64,000 bases of DNA from Escarpia spicata. Lineage: Eukaryota > Annelida > Polychaeta > Sabellida > Siboglinidae. A model generated the notes under the pieces. The model had not been told where the DNA came from, ran no database searches, and saw only the letters and a program-made list of their open reading frames with translations. Of the stretch, positions 50,701 through 64,000 are shown piece by piece. Numbering within the stretch: the first letter of the stretch is position 1; the number at the start of each line of letters is the position of its first letter. The DNA lies in NCBI GenBank assembly GCA_963995525.1, contig OZ023214.1, positions 15,542,967 to 15,606,966 on the forward strand, read 5' to 3'. The position numbers and the translations under genes are program-made.

Positions 50701-51767
50701 AGATACTGGCAAGGAAAGAAGCAGTTATTAACCTGACTCTATTGCTGTTATTTCATCTTTTATAGCTATAATGTTATTTTCCACAGTATTCTAAAATATT
50801 TTTAATTTAGAGAAGAGTACGAGGCAAAGAAGAAGCGTAAGATGGACCCACTGTGTGGCATGATGGGATACCTCGAGCAGACACGGAAGGTCAATGAACA
50901 TCGCAGCGGCCAGGAAGGGGCACACAAGAAGGTAGATATTAGAGACCCAGGCTAAAAACGCTGTCGCATCTTAGCAACCCAGCTAAATAGGTGTCATTGA
51001 GGATATGAAAACCCCAAAACGTGAAGTTACTGCTCAGTGTCAAATTATTCAAAAAGCTCAGGGTAGGAAACTCAAAATAGTTGTATGTAGTGTAGTTATT
51101 TATATAATAGTGAATTGAATAATGTTTTCATTGCACGCCGAGGAAATGTAATTTTTATTAGGTGTGTAACAATACTTTTAAACTAACGATGCATCACGAT
51201 AGTTGATGAGACGATTGTGTACTATGGATAATAAATTTTACTATCGGTGGTTATCATACTGAGCTATTAATAGTAACGATAGTTGACAAACAGATCAGCA
51301 AGGTGACACAGAAACATGCTTTATCAACTTAATTATGTAATTTGCTTATTTACTGACCTAACATCAACAATCGTCAAAGAGTGGCAGCATCATAAATAAA
51401 GTTATTATTATTATGACGCACACCGATAGTGCTATGTGTTGTTACACCCCTATTAAATATTGTCCACTGTTCCACTTCTTCAGTTGCATGAATGTGGTGT
51501 TTGCTTTGACAGGAGAGGTCACGGCATAGTCACAAACACAAGCACAGGAAGAGCACTGATGTAAAGCCAAGTAAGACGAGGGTACAGATGCGTGCCGAAC
51601 GACTGAAACGTGAACAGGAAGAACGCACCAAAACCGAGAAACTGCTGGCAAAACTTAGAGGGGAGAAAGTCCCTAGTGATACACAGGAAGCTGTGGTTGA
51701 TGAGAGACTGATGGGCTATAACTCGCAGTTCAATCCTATGTTTGCAAGAAAACGAAAATCACATTAG
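44748..51767 (+). CDS. LENG1: LENG1 orthologue (7 exons)
   Basis: Coding exons: 44748-44770, 47928-48027, 48635-48802, 49459-49576, 50178-50265, 50811-50931, 51513-51767. Phases agree and total 873 nt, or 290 residues (human LENG1 264). Diagnostic blocks: MNILPKKSWHVR at the start (Ser codon split by intron 1), [17 protein letters not shown] (Cir/CBF1-interacting co-repressor N-terminal type), [35 protein letters not shown] and a [11 protein letters not shown] end. The protein is highly charged with predicted coiled coil. The human protein is poorly characterised; a nuclear, splicing-related role is suspected from the CIR-N domain. AATAAA at 51885-51890. It is convergent with the HAD gene; the two stop codons are 318 bp apart. 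Confidence 0.95.
44850..46115 (-). mobile_element. 5'-truncated LINE in LENG1 intron 1, antisense
   Basis: The minus strand encodes the middle and end of a reverse transcriptase: [39 protein letters not shown] and the catalytic FYADDSKLF. After a frameshift near 45690 come [20 protein letters not shown] and a thumb region to 45113. The endonuclease is missing. CR1/Jockey-like. The lower limit (3' UTR) is approximate. Confidence 0.87.
46105..47262. repeat. 42-bp minisatellite, about 27 copies
   Basis: Array of a unit around ACTAGCCATAGGTGCACAGT and CTATATATGTAATTAATGCT in LENG1 intron 1. The period of 42 is divisible by three, so minus-strand frames ([14 protein letters not shown] repeated) stay open. 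A block with a 3-bp deletion and GATGCACCG variant recurs 249 bp apart (46651 and 46900), showing higher-order duplication. Confidence 0.96.
47315..47690 (+). mobile_element. tRNA-derived SINE, copy 3
   Basis: The head has pol III A-box-like GGCTAGTGTAGTGATTACC and B-box-like GAGTTTGAAACCC. The body and tail match the minus-strand copies at 38217-38770. It lies in LENG1 intron 1, sense orientation. Confidence 0.85.
47928..48027 (+). CDS. LENG1: LENG1 exon 2
   Basis: Acceptor TTTGATAG, donor GTAAGT. It encodes [20 protein letters not shown] and [13 protein letters not shown], the CIR-N-like helix; human has [20 protein letters not shown]. Confidence 0.96.
48403..48610. repeat. (CA)n-rich microsatellite
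   Basis: Imperfect CACACATA repeat in LENG1 intron 2, ending about 25 bp before exon 3. His/Thr frames here are artefacts, although one runs by chance into exon 3. Confidence 0.94.
48635..48802 (+). CDS. LENG1: LENG1 exon 3
   Basis: Acceptor TTTGCAG, donor GTTTGT, phase 0 to 0. It encodes [18 protein letters not shown] (human QEARTEFLRKKARHQN), then an acidic stretch ending [10 protein letters not shown]. Confidence 0.9.
49459..49576 (+). CDS. LENG1: LENG1 exon 4
   Basis: Acceptor GTTGTAG, donor GTAGGT. It encodes [20 protein letters not shown], then [17 protein letters not shown]. The human counterpart is [17 protein letters not shown]; this is the most conserved block of the family. Confidence 0.96.
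49680..49936. repeat. Tandem duplication of about 139 bp, 1.8 copies
   Basis: TTGTTTTCTAATTCC at 49681 recurs at 49820, followed by CCCTTTATCTATCTATCACT and CCATCCGGTCTCTGCAGAAT in both copies. The second copy has small indels and ends in three short TTGTACCCATG repeats. LENG1 intron 4. Confidence 0.85.
50178..50265 (+). CDS. LENG1: LENG1 exon 5
   Basis: Acceptor TTGACAG, donor GTGAGT. It encodes [16 protein letters not shown]; human has PPWYQLPP here. The rest is charged linker. Confidence 0.87.
50811..50931 (+). CDS. LENG1: LENG1 exon 6
   Basis: Acceptor AATTTAG, donor GTAGAT. It encodes [20 protein letters not shown]; human has KSRLDPLREMQKHLGKKR. Basic, possibly a nuclear localisation signal. 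Confidence 0.9.
51161..51450. mobile_element. Candidate MITE in LENG1 intron 6
   Basis: It starts GGTGTGTAACAATAC and ends TGTTGTTACACCCC, imperfect inverted ends flanked by TATTA on both sides (51156-51160, 51451-51455). It contains CGATAGT repeats and a short ATT-rich insertion near 51390-51415. The superfamily is uncertain; the GGGTGTAACA ends are common in hAT-like non-autonomous elements, but the 5-bp duplication is not typical. Confidence 0.5.
51513..51767 (+). CDS. LENG1: LENG1 exon 7 (terminal)
   Basis: Acceptor TTTGACAG; ends at TAG 51765-51767. It encodes a His/Lys/Arg-rich stretch (HSHKHKHRK), [20 protein letters not shown] and [16 protein letters not shown]. Human has LRAERLRREAAERSRAEALL and YNSQFNPQLARR. 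Confidence 0.96.
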   Translation, partial: ERSRHSHKHKHRKSTDVKPSKTRVQMRAERLKREQEERTKTEKLLAKLRGEKVPSDTQEAVVDERLMGYNSQFNPMFARKRKSH

Positions 51768-52084
51768 ACGAGTGTTGCAATATTTTATTTGTAAATCTTT
51801 CTTATGTCTTGTTTGTTGGAATGTATATTTGTAAATACAGCATATAGACTTTGATGTAAATATATAATATTGTGACATAGATAAAATAAATATATCTACC
51901 GTGTTATATATATATCAGTTTTTGTACGTATTTTTTACATTACTGCTAGCCTTATAAATATGTTGCATGTGCCGTCTAAAGTGAGATTCCGAATCAAATT
52001 CAGTTATATGTGAGTAACGTAGAATAGTATGCTACATTGGTTCCCCTTCTTGCGTATTCCTACCATAGATCGATAAAACCGTTG

Positions 52085-62482
<10,398 letters not shown>

Positions 62483-62549
62483 AAAGACACGTCATAAAGG
62501 TGATCTTGCGTCATTGGGTTGATTTTGAGATTTCACTGCGATCTTTTAG

Positions 62550-63790
62550 CTAATAATAATAATAATAGTTTATTTGGTATAGAGCCACATCCAGTATATT
62601 GTTCGTGGTGCTTCACAACATGTTAAAATACATCAAAATGGTAGAATTGCAATAAGTATGTATATGTATACTAATTAAAAATATATATTAGTGGTAAAGA
62701 ATAAAATAAATAAATACATACATGTTGAATAATGAAGAATTTCTAAATAAAGAAGTAAATAAAGAGCAGTTATTCACCAAATTAAATAATATTAATAATA
62801 ACCAATCTAGCACAATAACTATATAAAAATAATACTAATAAATAAATATATATATGTATGATTAATAATAATAAATAATTTAGTAAAACATTTGATATAA
62901 AATAGTTTACATGAGGAATAATGAATAATCATTATACGAATACGACAACTAATTAAAATTGGTGTTAGTAGAGGGCAGTGTTCACCTAGAATGACACTAA
63001 TATGAAACACAAAAGAAATGTGTATTCAGACGACATTTGAAGCTGGTGAGAGTGTCACAGGTTTTAACAACACTTGGTAAAGTGTTCCATAGGGACCCAG
63101 CAGCTACAGCGAACGAGCCGTCCCCAGGCTTGATACGAGTGCGCTTCACTTCCAACATGTTACTGCTCGCAGAGCGCAGTGCTCTTGCCGGTTGATATGG
63201 GTGCACGAGTTCACATAGGTACACGGGCGCGTCATTGTGCATGGCTTTGTACGTGAGTACCAGTATCTTGTAATCCACTCTGCGCGCAACAGGCAGCCAA
63301 AGAAGTTCGCGTAACAGGGGCGCGGCGCTGTCACTACGTGGACGACTCAGGATCAGTCTGGCAGCCGAGTTATGTATTCGTTGCAGACACGCGATGTTAT
63401 TAACTACAAACTACACGAGTGGATTGCAGTAGTCAATCCGCGATGTGATGATGGCATTGACTACGCGTTCCTTTGTCGGTTTGGGTAAAAAACGGCTAAT
63501 CTGATTTATATGGCGGAGGTAGAATAAGCATGCGCAGACAGTTTGCGACACTTGTTTTTTTCGGATCTAGGCCTAGGTGCCTGTCAATGAAGACACCGGC
63601 CGTGAAGCTGTAATTGTAGAACCACCAACGCGAATCACAGTGCCATCAACAATTGCATCCGCATACTTGGGTACAATCGGAAGATACTGTGTCTTGCCGT
63701 CGTTCATGCACTTATAATTCCATGCCATCCAGTTCTTTATTTCATCCAAACAAACAGTCTTCCATTTGCTGAACTGCAGCCGTTAACGTA
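62550..63790 (-). mobile_element. 3' end of an L2/CR1-like LINE
   Basis: The minus strand from about 63785 encodes the C-terminal part of a reverse transcriptase with stops: NWMAWNYKCMNDGKTQYLPI, ITSRIDYCNPL, IHNSAARLILSRPR, VDYKILVLTYKAMHNDAPVY, KRTRIKPGDGSFAVAAGSLW, SFKCRLNTHFF. An AT-rich 3' UTR with TAATAATAATAATA at its end (about 62555) follows. 5'-truncated. Confidence 0.87.
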
Positions 63791-64000
63791 CTAATGTATA
63801 AGTTCGCCAAGTAGTTTCCTGATTATCTAAGTGAAATTTTTTGTTGTTTTTGTAACCGTGAAGTTCGTTCTAAGTTGCAGCATTTTAGAATTAAATGTGC
63901 ACTATTTTGCGAACGCTTCCTACCTAGGACATAAATTTCCATGCCCATATATGGCATACCGTTCGAACGCTATTTACAGCACTGCTGACTTATTATTGAA
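63791..64000. other. End of window, nothing recognised
   Basis: Unique AT-rich sequence without a gene or repeat that I can name. Confidence 0.4.

Overview
This is an AT-rich window from an animal nuclear genome. It has short exons in long introns with GT-AG junctions, many non-LTR retrotransposon and DNA-transposon copies, tandem repeats and a 200-N scaffold gap. The proteins are bilaterian but not vertebrate. A marine invertebrate (lophotrochozoan or invertebrate deuterostome) fits best; I cannot name the phylum from the sequence alone.

Layout. (1) 436-34024, plus strand: a 19-exon gene for a SPIDR orthologue (scaffold protein of homologous recombination). All exon phases agree and give 1026 codons. 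Its introns are swollen by six tandem arrays (periods 36, 19, 75, 68, 54 and 50 bp), two hAT elements with clean 8-bp target duplications, an RTE-like LINE and older debris. (2) 35810-36841, minus strand: an intronless C/EBP gene of the alpha/beta/delta/epsilon type with a TATA box, tail to tail with SPIDR. (3) 41888-42316, plus strand: a short C/EBP-gamma-like bZIP gene, divergent from the first C/EBP; the interval holds SINE copies, an internally deleted LINE and a long-TIR MITE. (4) 44748-51767, plus strand: a seven-exon LENG1 orthologue that starts with a 23-nt coding exon; intron 1 holds an antisense LINE and a 42-bp minisatellite. (5) 52085-62482, minus strand: a gene for a tandem two-domain HAD-superfamily protein, convergent with LENG1. 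One exon is missing, possibly in the gap at 58533-58732. The first HAD domain has His in place of the second motif-I Asp. (6) 62550-63790: the 3' end of another antisense LINE.

The main biological point is the order and orientation SPIDR(+), C/EBP(-), C/EBP-gamma(+). In human, SPIDR and CEBPD are neighbours on chromosome 8 and CEBPA and CEBPG are neighbours on chromosome 19. This window therefore looks like the unsplit ancestral arrangement. Nothing here looks like a prokaryotic-type system (no operon, CRISPR or phage). Most of the very long open frames are artefacts of tandem repeats whose period is a multiple of three or of dinucleotide repeats.
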